NCBI RefSeq assembly: GCF_040807025.1
Contig: NC_090967.1
Span: 4,028,001-4,092,000, forward strand
DNA length: 64,000 nucleotides
Origin: Struthio camelus
Lineage: Eukaryota > Chordata > Aves > Struthioniformes > Struthionidae
Direction of reading: 5' to 3'
A program made the position numbers and the translations under genes. How positions within the stretch are numbered: the stretch's first letter is position 1; each line of letters begins with the position of its first letter. Of the stretch, positions 1 to 12,589 are shown piece by piece. The notes beneath the pieces were generated by a model, which did no database searches, had not been told where the DNA came from, and was given only the letters and a program-made list of their open reading frames with translations.

Positions 1-98
1 CTCAGATTATGACAGTCTCATGGAAGGGGTGGTTGCTTGCAACCCATCAGGCTAAACACTGGCAATATTTACAAGCCATTAAGATGGCCAGTACTTAC

Positions 99-179
99 AG
101 AATACAGATTTGGTCTCTTCTCCCTTGGTTCTTCCCCATACATGATAATAGCTTTCAGAAGAGGTAGTTTATGCTCAAT
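99..179 (-). CDS. ACSBG2: ACSBG2 exon 7 (LKAIIMY...RPNLYS)
   Basis: This 81-nt exon has acceptor cttaacacag|ATTGAG and donor TATTCT|GTAAGT. It encodes 27 residues, IEHKLPLLKAIIMYGEEPRE then KRPNLYS, matching the family segment that precedes W..F..LG. Phase is 0 at both ends. The remaining exons, including the ATP-binding motifs, lie left of the window. Confidence 0.92.
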
Positions 180-3100
180 CTGTGTTAAGAATGGAGATTC
201 ATCAGAAATGCTTAAAAGGAACAAGCAAGTTTTAACTCAACCCACCAGTGAACGTGCAGCTATCTACACAATGGACTACACTACTGTTACTTGCCATTTT
301 AAGTAAAGTTAAGATAATCTGGTCTGTGTTATTGCAAGGAGAGAGGAAAGCTTCAGCAGAGACAGTAATCATTTGGACTGGGATGCTGCCAGACAACCTA
401 GGGGATTTTCAATTGTTCATTTTGGCTTGTGATGTTTTTTAAGCTTGAGGCTCTGCTATACTGTGGAATCACCATTTAACTTCCCCAAGTGAGAGTTAGC
501 ACCAGTGACCAGTCGTCTGGCTTGAACTGATGAAGCTTACTTGGTGTGTTCCCCGTTCACCTCTGCTTTCAGATACAGCATTTCCCACAAGTATCTTTAC
601 CCTCCTACATCTGTCAGTAGGATGCTGTAGCCTCCAACTATTTTAACAAGTGTATTTACTTCTAAGATTTTCTGCAGCTGTTTATGGTTTTCCACAACAA
701 TAACGTTAGCATCACAGTTCTCTGCTACGTAATGGCAGGCCTCAGGAGAGCTTGTAGTGTAGATACCAACAGCAAGTCCACTACAAAAACAAAACAAAGC
801 AAAATGCAAAATTAGAGGACAAGTAGAGTCAATGCCAAAGAATCAGTCTGTTTTAAATTTTAACAGAGGAAAAACTTTAGGAAGAATATCCCATAATAGA
901 GAACAACAGGCAGTAGAGGGCTTAGCTTCAAGAGGAAAGGCTCTGTACTGGGGCATGGGAAATGTCAGAACAGTGTAAGGGGCCAAAGTGTCTCAGATGG
1001 AAAAAAGCTATCAAAATTCAGTACTGTGAATCTCTAGCTTTTCCCATCATCATATTTTTAATCAAAGTGCAAATAAGCATGCTTTTGGATTAACTTGCTG
1101 ATCAGCTTGTTTTGAGAGAAGTATAGGGCTAAAAAAATATATATTTTTAGTCTCATTAATTCATAATCAAGTAAAAGGATGGTTTCGGTTTTAGCTATCC
1201 TCGTTAGATTCAAATTACCCAGCCCCTCCCTCCCCCCCCCCTTTTTTTTTTTTTTTAAATCAAAAACAGCTTCTCATGTAACATGGAAATTACTATCTGA
1301 AGGCTAAAGCACAATGCACATCAAGAGACAATACTTATTCTTACCCTGCAAGGATCGCTCCAATGTCAGCAATAAACCACTCTGCAGCATTAAATCCCAA
1401 GATGCATACTCCATGGAAACGCTCTAGTCCCAACTGTAAACAAGAGATGAGGTTACAGCAATCTTGTTTTCCCACTGAAGAATGCTTAGAGTTAATTGAC
1501 AGATCTTTGCTGCGAGCACAGCGTCAAGAGAAAAGTTTATGCTATTAGATAGGGTAATTCATATTGAAAAAAATCCCCAAGACTTAACATGGAGCCAGTT
1601 AAGTTTCACATCAGACATCGTCCTACTTTATCAGTAGGCAGGGAGGAAAAAAAGTTGTGTTGGTCTGCATTCATTATGATTAGCTTACCAACACAAACAG
1701 TATTATAAAGCCGCAATCTAGCTAGTTATCAGTTCCCTTTGTGGTCTTGGGCTGGGAAGGAGAAGGTAAGAGTTAAGCTAGACAACACCTGCTGAGAGAT
1801 ACAGGCATTTCATATAGGTTAGATATATCAGACATTATTGATGTCAAGAACAACAAGCTCCAATGACAGGCAAGGGCATTTTGCTATGAAATGCCAAATG
1901 TTGAAGTCCAAGTCTTTCAAACCACTTCAACTACTCTCTGGTTTTGCACCACAGAGAGCAGAATTACGTATACTGGAAGCTCCCACATCAGAGAGAAAAA
2001 AAGAGAGGCCTTAACTTCCAGAAATGAGACTTTGTAATGGTAACAGGAAATATATGTAATGTTTGTTTCTCTCCCCTTCTGAGTGGCTTAATAGCCAACA
2101 GTACAGCCAAAAGGCTCAGCCAGCTTTGACATTTAAGTTGGATTCATATGCATCCCTTGAAGATTTTTCCTGGAAAGATTAAAATTTACACGCCTCATAA
2201 GCGGCTTTGTCCAGGTTTGCCAATGTCTCAAACACCTCAGCTTTAATGTTTTCATACTCGCTTTCATTTAGTTGAATGGAGAAGCAGCTTGTAAGAACTT
2301 AAACAAAAACACTGTGATAATTGCCAAGATGTTATGGCATTTTCAGGTATTTCCCTGTCATTTTAGGACTCAGCTACACTCAGAGAATTTGCAGGTTTAA
2401 GACACAGTTGACTACAGCCATTTCAGTAGTCAAACTGACTGAAGGTGACGGAGGAGAAGAATTCAACAAAAGTTTACCTTCAGAAAGCTTTTTGCTGCAG
2501 TCCAACATTCACCATAGTACGTCTTATATGACACCTTCATCCAACGGCCATCCTTTTTGTATGAAAGGGCACAACAATTACCGTATTTTTTAACGGCTTC
2601 GTCAAATAGCTCAGGAATTGTCTTTGGTTTCTCACTGCCTATGCCATGTTCATCCATCCTCAGTTTGACTTCTCCATCTCGTTGTGTTGTCCACACACTG
2701 GGGGTAGGAGGTGCAAACACTGGTTTGGAAGAAAAGTGTTCAACATCTTGTGTTTAGAAATTGCTTGCTGCCGTAATAGCAGTGTGTGTGCGTGTCTCAA
2801 ACATATGAAAGCAAATGCTAGCATGCACCTTTCTTATGACTTATTTCTCGTCAAGTTTGCCATACGACTCCCATTATTTTAGATCAGGACTAATAGATGA
2901 AGCCTCAGAAGTACATTCAAAATTTTGTTATGTTTCCCTTTTTGTTTACCTCCCCCTTTAATCTACTTAAGGGGATGACCCTATTCTACCCTAAAGCTCT
3001 TGTACAGGTAACTGTGGCAGCTTCCTGCAATGATCAAATACACTGTGGTTTTTTTTGTTTTTTTGGTTTTTTTTTTTTTAAGGACAGAAGCGTATGATTA

Positions 3101-6100
3101 TCGGTAGATATGCATTAGACAAGTTAAACTACCTATTTTACTCCTTGAAGTAATCACCAGTGCTTCATAGACTAAGTTCAAGAGGTTTCTGTAGAGACCA
3201 TTCTGTAATTTTGAGGGTCTTCTATTGTTATCATTTAGTAAATTACTCTCTCTCGTTTAAATAATAATTCTAGGCACGCAACTGTAACTAAAATTCCTTT
3301 CTGTTTACCTTTGCAATGCAGCATGTCTATCTGAGATCCCTCTGTCTTAGTATCTTCAACTGTCTCAGCGTTGTGGACCTCAACAATTCTGCAAGGCAAA
3401 AGCAATTAGTGCTGGATAGACTTTAACACACTGGCTGAAGAACAATATAAGTTCATTCACATTGTTCAGATGTTCATTTCAGAGAACCCATCCTTGGATG
3501 CCAAACAAGGAATAGCGGTTCTTCATCTTCTGTAGTTTGCTTTATCATTCATTTTGCCAGCTCAGTCTGCATGGATGGCAATGTTACAGCCCTATCCCAG
3601 AAAGCCTGCAAGCTTTGCCTGTGTTTTTTTTGTTGTTGTTTTGGTTTTTTTTGTTTTTTTACACACCCATGCATGTTGTCCTAATTGTAACTATCCTTTC
3701 AGATAAACAGAAGGAATCCATAAACATGGCATCCAGAAAGCAGCCAGAACTCAACACCACAGGTCTGCTGTATGTGCCTGGAACAAAGAGTCTACAGCCT
3801 TGAGAAAGAGAGGGACAGGAAGGGGCATGCAGATGTGGTGCTTTTTCTCTTCTCTGCAACATGTGAGCGTAATGAAGGGGGCAGGCCCCAGCAGCCTTAC
3901 TCCTATGGAGTACAGCAATCACATTAGTAACCTCCTGGGAGAGCCCCCAAAGATTTCCTGCAGAAGGCTAGGCCAGCTGAAGAGCAGGAAATTGTTTTAG
4001 CAGGAAATCTTCTTCTCATACGTTTTCCTAATAAAGTCACTATATCAGACCCCACCAGATGCTTGTGAAGAAATTGAAACAGTCAGTCTCAGACATGTTC
4101 CCTGTCTTCAACCATGTTAATTGCAAGGAACTTGTACCAGCGTACCAGTTGACAGTTGTCCCTTTTGTTTTCAACCTTGCAAGATCTGGTAAAAGTCCAC
4201 GTGCCAGCTTTTATAGACCAGAGTTCTTCCTCCTCCCCTTTCCAAATAAAAAAAACTTTGTCAAACTCATAAGTAATGAGGATACAGAATAATTAAGTCA
4301 CATGTCCCACTCTTCAGACTGCAAGTTGGAAGCTAGATCCTGCGAGATTTGCTATTCAGTTCTCTGTGCTCTGCTCCCTACAATGACACCTCTCACTTCC
4401 GACTAACAGGAAGTTGACACTTGTTCCTGTACCCTAGGCTAATACCCCACTTGTACCATCATCTGAGCACTAAGGTCCAAGTTTTAGTCTACCCAAAATT
4501 GTATCCCGCAGAAACAAAAGTTCCATCTTGCCTTGCTGAACAGTCCTTCCAGGAGTCCTTGGCTCCAGGCTGTCACGAAGGTGTTTGTTTCTTCACATCA
4601 ATGCTAGATATTTACTCTTCCCCATTGCAATTTTTGGTGAGAAGTTGCCTTTTTAAGTACCGACCCTCAGATTTCAGAGAGGAGAGCACCTCCCGGTGTC
4701 CCCTCCCAGGGTCTGGAAAAGCCATGGCCTTCTGGAACGCACCAGGGTCTCATGACATCACAGACATCTGCCCACTGGCTTACCCCAGCCCTGCGCACAC
4801 ATCCCTGTATTTCTGCAGGGGCAGGTCTGTGACAAAAATAAGCCCCAATATCTCTGTCTATCAGCACACACTTGCAAATAGGCAAGTGCCTTTCTGGAAT
4901 GGCACAGAACTGGTTCCATGCAATATCCTCAGCCTAATTCTGGCAGGGTTCCACCTAAATGTCACAATTTCCTCCCTTTCTACTAAATCAAAAAGATAAA
5001 TCAGCATAAGGTACTATATGAATTTCAGTGTAAAGAGCAAGTGGTTGCCTCTATTACGTTTTCTCTGAATTTCTAGGGGATGGTAAACTATAATTGCTTT
5101 GGACGTTGATCTCACAGGATTTAAGGCACAGAGAAAATGCAGTATTTCAAGAAAACAGTTAAGTTGGACATGGCTAGTCCTGTGTGCTGTCCAAAAGCAG
5201 AATTGCTTCTCTGATCTAATCTGTAAGCTAGAAACCAGACAGAAGTAAATCAGAATTTTTTAATCACCCAAAGGAGTTACTACATCTTTCCTACTATGCA
5301 CTTCCTCATCATTACTGAGGACGTTTTTCAGAGCGCAGATTAATCATCAGTTGTAATGGTTCTGCATCATTTCACTACCTGCTTTTATAATCAGAGCATG
5401 CAAGTGACCCAGTAAAACAACCAGAAAAATTTCTCAGCTATTTCCCTTATAACGAATCAAAAGCTGTCCTTTTCTCCTCGTTACTATATGCAATTCAAAT
5501 ACTGCTTGAAAAATAGGTAAGCAGCGTCTTGGAAGTCTGTCAGCTATATCCCGTTATGCTGTGCTGAAATTTAGACCCTTAACTATTAGCCTGCTCTTTA
5601 GTAAGAGGCTATTTAGATTTGCAGATGGACTAACACATTGCCTAGGTTGATAAATACCAGCATATGTACTGCAAACAAGCTGCCCCCCAATAAAGGCACA
5701 CCTCTATCTGGTTAGAGCAACATTTCACAAACGAATGCATTACCCGTTATGTACTCTAAGTATTTTAGAAGTGCCTTCCCAATTGGCTAGATTTAACAAT
5801 TATGCAAAGTTCCTTTACGAGAGGTGATCTTTTTGACTATGTAGAATATTCTACCATTCCTACGTTTTAGGTATATGTTAAATGCATACTTTATTTCATA
5901 AGCCTGGACTCTGTGTGGTAACTACATACAGCAAATATAATTCGGTTCCTCTTCTCCTTTTGAGATAGCTAGACCGTAGATCCAACTTTCAGATTTTGGA
6001 AGCAGTACCAAACGTTTGAAATTTCTTCCTAAAAAAATCTTAATGCCCCAATTAGTCTAAATAAAAGTGCCAGAATAATAGCTATATCCTATGTATACAG

Positions 6101-6237
6101 TCACCACAGAGAAAGTAAATCTTAAATTAGACAAACCTAGCTGAAGAGTTGACCAGTACATCATCCAGTGACACCTCACACTTCCCTTGAGCATCTGAAT
6201 TAGGATAAGCCGCGGGGATGGGGTCTGCAAGTGCCAT
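99..6237 (-). CDS. ACSBG2: ACSBG2, acyl-CoA synthetase bubblegum family member 2 (5' coding part, six exons)
   Basis: The family joins long-chain fatty acids to CoA with ATP, giving acyl-CoA, AMP and pyrophosphate. Six minus-strand exons, each with AG acceptor and GT donor, join in phase into 714 nt (238 codons), about the first third of the usual 660-760-residue protein. Family landmarks, in order: a WTTQRDGEVKLRM block, IPELFDEAVKKYGN, SFLK followed by LGLERFHG, ILGFNAAEWFIAD, GGLAVGIYTTSSPEAC, VVENHKQLQKILE, and LKAII...RPNLYS. The AMP-binding motif of the family (YTSGTTG) should start roughly 40 residues further on, beyond the left edge. The RDGEV and HGIG positions resemble ACSBG2 more than ACSBG1. 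The gene is divergent from RFX2, which matches the human neighbourhood as I remember it. Family membership is very secure. The paralogue call rests on those residues and on synteny. Confidence 0.93.
660..780 (-). CDS. ACSBG2: ACSBG2 exon 6 (GGLAVGIYTTSSPEAC)
   Basis: This 121-nt exon has acceptor tttgttttttgtag-type |TGGACT and donor TTAGAA|GTAAAT. It finishes the split glycine codon and encodes GLAVGIYTTSSPEACHYVAE, then NCDANVIVVENHKQLQKILE. The GIYTT.SPEAC signature and the VVEN.KQLQKIL strand are diagnostic of the ACSBG family. It ends in phase 0. Confidence 0.95.
1345..1433 (-). CDS. ACSBG2: ACSBG2 exon 5 (LGLERFHG...AEWFIAD)
   Basis: This 89-nt exon has acceptor cttgtttacag|TTGGGA and donor GCAGG|GTAAGA. 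It encodes LGLERFHGVCILGFNAAEWF then IADIGAILA and two bases of a glycine codon. The ILGFN.AEWF segment is one of the most conserved stretches of the N-domain of bubblegum synthetases. A cysteine stands where I remember glycine in other members (GVCIL versus GVGIL). Confidence 0.93.
2478..2719 (-). CDS. ACSBG2: ACSBG2 exon 4 (WTTQRDGEV block)
   Basis: This 242-nt exon has acceptor cttccaaaccag|TGTTTG and donor CTGAAG|GTAAAC. It encodes about residues 61-141, including SVWTTQRDGEVKLRMDEHGI, TIPELFDEAVKKYGN, and a segment ending TYYGECWTAAKSFLK. These line up with the start of the ACSBG catalytic region in which a folded AMP-forming synthetase N-domain begins. It ends in phase 0. The next exon continues directly with LGLERFHG, as in mammalian ACSBG2. 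Confidence 0.93.
3309..3388 (-). CDS. ACSBG2: ACSBG2 exon 3
   Basis: This 80-nt exon follows a strong acceptor (ttttgccttgcag|AATTG) and ends at AAAG|GTAAAC. It completes a split codon with one base, encodes IVEVHNAETVEDTKTEGSQI then DMLHCK, and leaves one base that pairs with the two leading bases of the next exon to give Val. It is part of the acidic, poorly conserved N-terminal tail ahead of the WTT...DGEV block. It is identified by splice sites and phase match at both ends. Confidence 0.8.
3389..6136 (-). other. ACSBG2 intron between exons 2 and 3
   Basis: About 2.7 kb with no recognisable coding sequence or repeat. T-rich stretches lie near 3626-3660. Open frames here, including one of 192 codons on the plus strand near 4421-4999, show no family resemblance or splice support. 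Confidence 0.7.
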
Positions 6238-6266
6238 ACGTGTATCTGACTCACACAGCGTTGTCC
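6137..6266 (-). CDS. ACSBG2: ACSBG2 exon 2: start codon exon (coding 6237-6137)
   Basis: The acceptor is tttttacag|GGACAA, giving exon start 6266. The first ATG in the exon, at 6237, opens MALADPIPAAYPNSDAQG and the frame stays open to the donor. The sequence before ATG is a weak Kozak context (C at -3, G at +4), but no other ATG is present upstream in the exon. The donor used here is AG|GTTTGT at 6137. It is weak, but it leaves phase 2, which is exactly what the next exon needs. N-termini of this family are poorly conserved, so support comes from phase and splice sites rather than residue identity. Confidence 0.75.
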
Positions 6267-7815
6267 CTGTAAAAACAGTTGCTTAAAATGAAAATAGAAT
6301 CAAATGCCACAGTGAAATCAGTTCCCTTTGATGCAGCTATCTGATCAAGGCAATCCAAAAGCAGACGTGACTCAAAACTGCTGTATTTGCACGAAATACA
6401 GTAAATTCTAATAGTGGATTAAGCGCACTTAACATCACGCTTGGATCATTTGAAAAAACTAATCAGAAGTAGAATATAAATCCACCCTCTCATCCAAAAA
6501 TGAGCATGACATTTGCAGTTTTTAAGAGCTACTGTGAGGCTAACATTTAAATTTTACACTCTCTTGCCCAAAACACTACTGTTCAGCTCTCAGATCTCCC
6601 CCAAAACCAACCACTGCACAGTTCTGATTTCAGTCTTACAGTGCATTGTCTGTGCTTTCGTGCAGTCTTTCCTCTCCGCAGCCTCTCAGGATGAGCATAG
6701 ATGTGTAATATCCTTTATTTTTAAACTAGCGCCCACAAGGCAGATCTATAGTATCTTATGTCATGTGTTCCCTGCCTTGCAATTGGAAGTGGCCCATCAC
6801 CCCACACCAGGCTCCTTATAAGGAAGCTCTAGTCATGTGCCTCCTGCCTGCACCACCAGGGCATACAATGAGTTTTTAAGGCATGCTGGGACGGTGGAGG
6901 GTTTCTTTTTTCCTACCTGCAACACACCCACAACAGCTGGGAAGGGACGCAGCCCTTGGCTGCTGCAGAGCTGACTGCTCTGCATCGAGCTGCATTCGTG
7001 CACACTACAGACTTAATCTGCTTTTGTAAAAATAAGCCTTTGACAGACGTTGTATTTTCGGCAGCTTCCAAGCTGCTTTCAGTGAGTGTTTCGGTACCTG
7101 GCCATTACAGGGTTTCATCCCCTAAATGAAGTATTTTCTAATACTGAAAGCAACATCCATTTTGTTTGCATTCCTCAAAGGCCTTTGATGCTTATGATTT
7201 GACAGCTGAGCTTTAATCACTTCAATGAAATCCTAAATGATTGGCGATGAATCTCATTATCTTTTTAAAAAGCAGATTTTAGCTTTCTATTTTGTACCTG
7301 CATTAGACAGAAGTAACTTGAACAGGCAAGGTGAAAAGCGTTTTTGTCTGAACAAAGACAGACATTAGATAAAAGGGCTCTTTCCTTTAGCTAATGAATC
7401 AGACACTAGTAAGCAGGGGCTGAAAGAGGAAGTGACTCTGCAGCTTTCTGTTTCTGACAAGGACAGAGAAAACTATAGCGATCTGCAATCTATAGCATGC
7501 GGACCTGCTTCCAGCCCAGAAGAGCACAGCCCTCCATCTGTTTCCTTGCCTGCACAAGAATATGATGTTGCTTAAACCATGATCTGCTGCTGCTACAGGC
7601 TAGAATTCACAATACAAAAAGAGTTTAATTAATCAGAGCTGAGAGAGCAGCATCTCCAAAATCTGAACTCTGAAGCTCTGAGATAAGTGGCAGACATTGC
7701 CCAAAACCCCCTTCTAGACTGGAACACCAGAGCAGTTTATTCCATTCTTTTAATAAAGCAGCTAGGAGAAAAGGCATCTTATCTCTGCAGAGTAACCTAG
7801 TGCCAGTAACACACA

Positions 7816-7925
7816 CCCAGAACTGTGAAACATGGGCTTAGTTCCCTCCCCAGCCTGGAGGAATTCAAACCCACATCTAGGAGAGTGTGCTAGCTACCAG
7901 ATTGTATGGTGCCTGTCTGGAGGTG
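7816..7925 (-). repeat. tRNA-derived SINE-like remnant, copy A
   Basis: On the minus strand a segment reads GGGTTTGAATTC, close to an RNA polymerase III B box, followed by sequence like many amniote tRNA-derived SINEs. It aligns loosely with a second segment about 340 bp away in the same orientation. Both are heavily diverged, and no complete element or target-site duplication is visible. Confidence 0.35.
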
Positions 7926-8149
7926 ACGCTACCACCTCTCCTACACAGGAAGGGGCCTAGTCACAAGACTCCCTTTCTCAAAACCTTACACACATTTCTT
8001 CCCCAACACCCTCACAAAGACAGCAAGGAATGTAAGACTCCCCCCTTGCCCCTGAAGGCAGCTTTTCTCTCTGCACTAATGATAGCCTTTCTCTTGCCAC
8101 CTGCTTGTTAATACAGCAAAGAAGTTTCACCAGAAAGGGTGAAGGTGTC

Positions 8150-8290
8150 CTCACTCCAGCTATCCCGCAGCATAGCTGGGCATGCTCTTGGGGAGTCAAA
8201 GGTTGGTCAGAATCACACTGGGCAAAGGAAGAAATTGAACTCAGCCTCACACCTCCCAGACAAGCATTTTGGCCAGTAGGCTGTGGGCCT
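8150..8290 (-). repeat. tRNA-derived SINE-like remnant, copy B
   Basis: It contains GAGTTCAATTTC on the minus strand (B-box-like) and a plus-strand tail, ccagacaagcattttggcca, resembling the first copy. The family name cannot be given without a repeat library. Confidence 0.35.
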
Positions 8291-11200
8291 GCCCCCCTTT
8301 CCCCCTCCCATCACTCAAGAGGAAAAAGCACTTCAAATTGGAGAAAATAACTGTATTCTGCCCTCAGTATGCTGTGCACATGTGCTATTCACAGAGACTC
8401 ACCGGTACTGGGCAAAACCCTGACAACACACCTACAGAACAGCAGCACCTCCGTGCACACGCTGTAGCAGAATTTTTGGAGCGACCAAGTATACTTGTAC
8501 CATAAAATATAAGCCTGTAAGCAGAAAATTGAAGTGCAGTTTAGTTGTGCGAGTTCCGTCATGAATTTAGGCCATGGGAATACCAAGTCAGTCGTGCATT
8601 TTATGTAACAAGCGCAGATTAGAAACAAAAGTCTGCCAATACACTGACGCTTGGATGTTTTTTAGGATTTTTTTTTTTTTTTTTAAATTCCTGAATACCT
8701 CGAGACTTGAGTCTGGAGTCAAGATAGCATGTACTGCCTGCTATGTGAACTGTACAGAAAGTTCCTGCCCAAAAGGTTCCACATGTTTTTCCTCCCCTCA
8801 ACTATAAATCTGAGGTAGGTAAACAGCATGCTAGTTTACTGATCGTACCACATTGTAAGAGGTCTCCATAGTTATCATAACTAATGCAGCTGCTGGAAAG
8901 TACAACAGTTGGCAAATCGCTTACACAAGAAGTATTATGCAAGATCAGTCAAGTTTTCCATGAAAGAGACTCTCTGGACTCATTCCACTTAAAGAAATAA
9001 AAAGCGGTTGTCTGAGAGTTAAATAAATTGTGTTGCAAACCGTTTCCTTTACTTCTACATTAATAATGACTAAGTCAATATATTAAGACAACGTCACAAA
9101 GTTTTCTCCAATTGAAATAGCTCTGAGGATTTCCCAGCAGCTGAACTGGACAGTTTCTATAACTGTGCTCAGTTCTAGTCAAAAAATTAAAAATACTGTC
9201 TACTGCAACCTGATGGCTATTCATCTTTCAGTCCACCTATTGTGCAGTGGGGTGAATCTGGAAGAACTTTGGTATTTAAAATTAACCGATCTCAACATTT
9301 AGAAGGTACACGCTGTCCTTACAGGGGGAAACTGCTAGCAGTTTTATATTATTGCTCATCAGTAACCATCCACTTTTAAAATGTGGAGTTTGGTCTTCTT
9401 TGGCAGAGGCCACCAACTTTACGGAAAACTCACCACGTCCACCCCTTTTCCCCTAAATCATCACATGAAAGAGCAGCTTAAGAAGCATGCCTCTATGCCC
9501 TGACTGAATAACCCAAGAACATTTAGCTCAACTGCACTCTTCTTCATGTTCTCTCAGGTTCCATATTTCTTTACTCTCTCATCTCCTTATTTTTTTCCTG
9601 CTTTACCCATAGGATCTATGGGATCCTACCCATTTTCCTATTGTTATTAGAGCTGCTAAGCAATATAGCTAGCACTTTTGTTCTATGATGCTTACAAGCA
9701 CAGCTATTCTATATGAGCTATAACAAAAATAAACACACGCTCACCAGGTCAAGGCCACAATTTTTTATGGAAGCTCTATGAGAGCTCAGTAGGGTCATGG
9801 ATGGTCCCGTCCTGCCACATAGTATTTCTTGAGGAGACCACATAATATAACGCGTCCCGTTTGTTCAGTAACATAAAGAACACACACCTAACAAAAACCT
9901 GATGGAAGAAACCTCATTTTTAATGAGGTCTGTGTGTCAACATTAAGTCATTTAAACATGGAGCTTTTTTTTCCTGCTTTGAGAAAAGGAGCTGTATCCT
10001 AGAAGAACTGGAAGTTTGTGAACTATTTCATAGAAACAGCTTTGGAGCTTCACTTACAAAACAAAATAAAACATTGACTGTATGCAAACTCTTGAAATAA
10101 TCCACAATACAGAAGTGAAGGTTTCATTTATAACAGATTCTGAATATGCCTTTACTCAAAATACATGGAGAACTTTAAAAACATCAGTTCAAAGTCAAGT
10201 TATCGACTATGTTCGTCAGTCATCTCTTAACATTTGCTAGTACAAGTCCACTTTGTTTCCTGCTGCTGCTTTATTTTCTTTTACTCACAAAGACACCACA
10301 TATGATCCTGTCTGATTTCCCCTGCGCAGACCAAATTCAAGGAGCTTGCCATCTTATCCCACCGTCTTTCCAGATTTCCACCAAAACTGAAATTGACTTT
10401 TTGTTTGTTTTCTTTAAAAACTTATTAAGTTAAGGAAAAGAAGATAAGCAACAAATGACTTTCCCTCTTTTAGATTTCCCTCTTCATTTTTAAAAGGGCA
10501 GCAACATAAACTGAACAGTGAAGTTTTCTTCCTAGACAATACCCCTGACTATAGGTAAGCATATGGTTGTACTGTAAAATACTCTGATGCCCTCTAGGTA
10601 TACCTTGATACATGACAGAAGGAGCAGAGAGCATGAAGAAAATTAAACCCAAACCCTAGGAGAATGATACCACACCAAACTCTTGAATGAATTGCACGAC
10701 TGCAGATAAACATTTGAGTCCACTGCAGCTGCTTCAAGGAGCTGAATTTTTAGTTTAATAAAGCTACCAGCAGTAAGATATTTCCATAAGTAGGTTTAGT
10801 TACCGAACATACGAGGTTGTCGGCTGGACCTATAGCTTTCCCAACTTGAGGGGAGTGCCTGTGTGTACTGAACACTAGAGGGCCTAGAGGATCGCCCAGG
10901 GCAGGACCCTGGCAACGCAGTTTTCCGCCACGTAAGCCACCACATGACTTGTAATTCTCAGTTTTATGCAGTTTACCTCTCCGGAACATGCTGGGGAATT
11001 CACCTAAAATATCCCAAAGAGACTCACCAGAAGGCTGTTTTAAGTTCCTCTTTCCCAAACTACTATTCAGTGTACTATGTGATCAGCATTCATTCATTTA
11101 CTTGTGGAAGGGAAATCCCCTCAAACACAGAATAAAGACTACTTCAGAAGCACACGAGTGTATTTGCAGAGGCACATCATCTGTGCTTCCGCCAGCTTCC

Positions 11201-11373
11201 ACAATATCCAAGACTTTCTAATCTCTACTTGAGGTTCGGTCAGATTCACAGTTTGCGATGCTTCTGATACTGAACATTTAAGTCACTTAATATTATTTTA
11301 CTGTTTGTACAGGTGAGGTACTTTCTTGCATAAGGTAATAGATCAGAATACAGGGAAGCAGCCTATGCTTGTC

Positions 11374-11423
11374 AAAAAAAAAAAAAAAAAAAAAGAGCGA
11401 GAGAGAGCGAGAGTGAGAGAGGC
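11374..11423. repeat. A21 run followed by purine-rich GAGA/GAGC microsatellite
   Basis: A run of 21 A (11374-11394) is followed by an imperfect gagcgagagaga repeat to about 11423. The whole stretch is purine on the plus strand. Confidence 0.9.
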
Positions 11424-12589
11424 ATAACCAACTCCCCTGCAGGAAGCCAGCTCCCATTACCATGTTACTGAAAAGTAAACCACATTCAGGATATCATTGC
11501 CCTCAAACCAGTTGCTAAGATCTCTAGCTTGCCTGCCTTTCTTGCTCTTAATTTAGCAGAAATAATTTCTATGTGAACACATGCACTTCAGTGCAGGAAG
11601 AGAAGTTAAACAGGGTAGAATTCACGATAGCTATTCATAGCACAGGAGGAAGTCATGGAACTTCTCTTATTTAACTTTCATTTTAGCTTCGACCTAGAGC
11701 TCTGGCTCATTAACAAAACAGAAAGTTCTAATTTTTTTTTTTTAATTATTACTATTTTAACTGTAAAGTCAAAATATTTCAGTTTTCATTTGCTAAGCAA
11801 CCTTGTTCATGACAGTGTTAAGTGGTTTCTACAACTGACAGAAACGTGGCTCATAATTCCACAACGAAAGAGCGAGACCCTCCAAAACTGATCCGTTTAG
11901 CATTCAAGTATGATCACTGTTTGAATCTGACAGCCAACAACAGCTTGCGAGATTATAAGTCTGTCATTCAGCACGTTTGGAAAGTCCTGAAAATATACTG
12001 ACACCAAATACTGCAGAGGAAAAAAAAAAAAAAAAGTTTGAGCTCTTGTACCAAGGTCTACACAATCACATAAACAGTCAGACAACTCTGGCCAAAAGAC
12101 ATGCGACCCATTTTCATAGGACAGCTTCCAGATACCAAAGGAAAGGTTACCAAAGCATATGAACCTGCTGTGAGAGCCACAAGAGCCCTCCCTCCCCAAC
12201 CGTGACACAAGCAACAGGTTATTCAGAAATGGAAAAAACAGGTAGGCAGGTTTATCAGACACAAGTGATGCTAGTACCAAGCAACTGGTCACACGTAGCT
12301 TCCCCCCCTCGCCCCGTAGTAAGTTTTCTGTGAAGCAAGAGAGCGACTCACAGCCGATTTCAACCGTATCAGTAGAAATTGCTGCAACAAGAGCCTAACT
12401 AATTAAACCATACCTGCCACATGCAGCTAGCTACACAGAAAAAGAGGAACAAGACTGAAAACAGGGAGGTAAGGCAGCAAGGACAGCACGCAGCCCGATT
12501 CCTCAAAGAGAGCATCGAAACGACGCCAAGCAGCAGCCTGAGGCTCAACGGACTTTTTGTTTGTTTACACAAACTCTGAAGTAAAATCG

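Larger units (their letters stand above)
179..3308 (-). other. ACSBG2 introns between exons 3 and 7
   Basis: Short introns of 480-1044 nt separate exons 3-7. They hold homopolymer tracts, for example a C run then a T run at about 1231-1255 and T-rich sequence at about 3050-3080, and an exon-like segment at 2287-2190 discussed under findings. No mobile element is recognised. Confidence 0.65.

Noticed and set aside
4421..4999. 192-codon plus-strand open frame
   Set aside because: It lies in an ACSBG2 intron, on the opposite strand, with no recognisable domain and no supporting splice or promoter signals.
6169..6180. Alternative donor GAG|GTGTCA for the ACSBG2 start exon
   Set aside because: It would leave phase 0, and the next exon read in that phase meets a stop within three codons (AAT TGT TGA).
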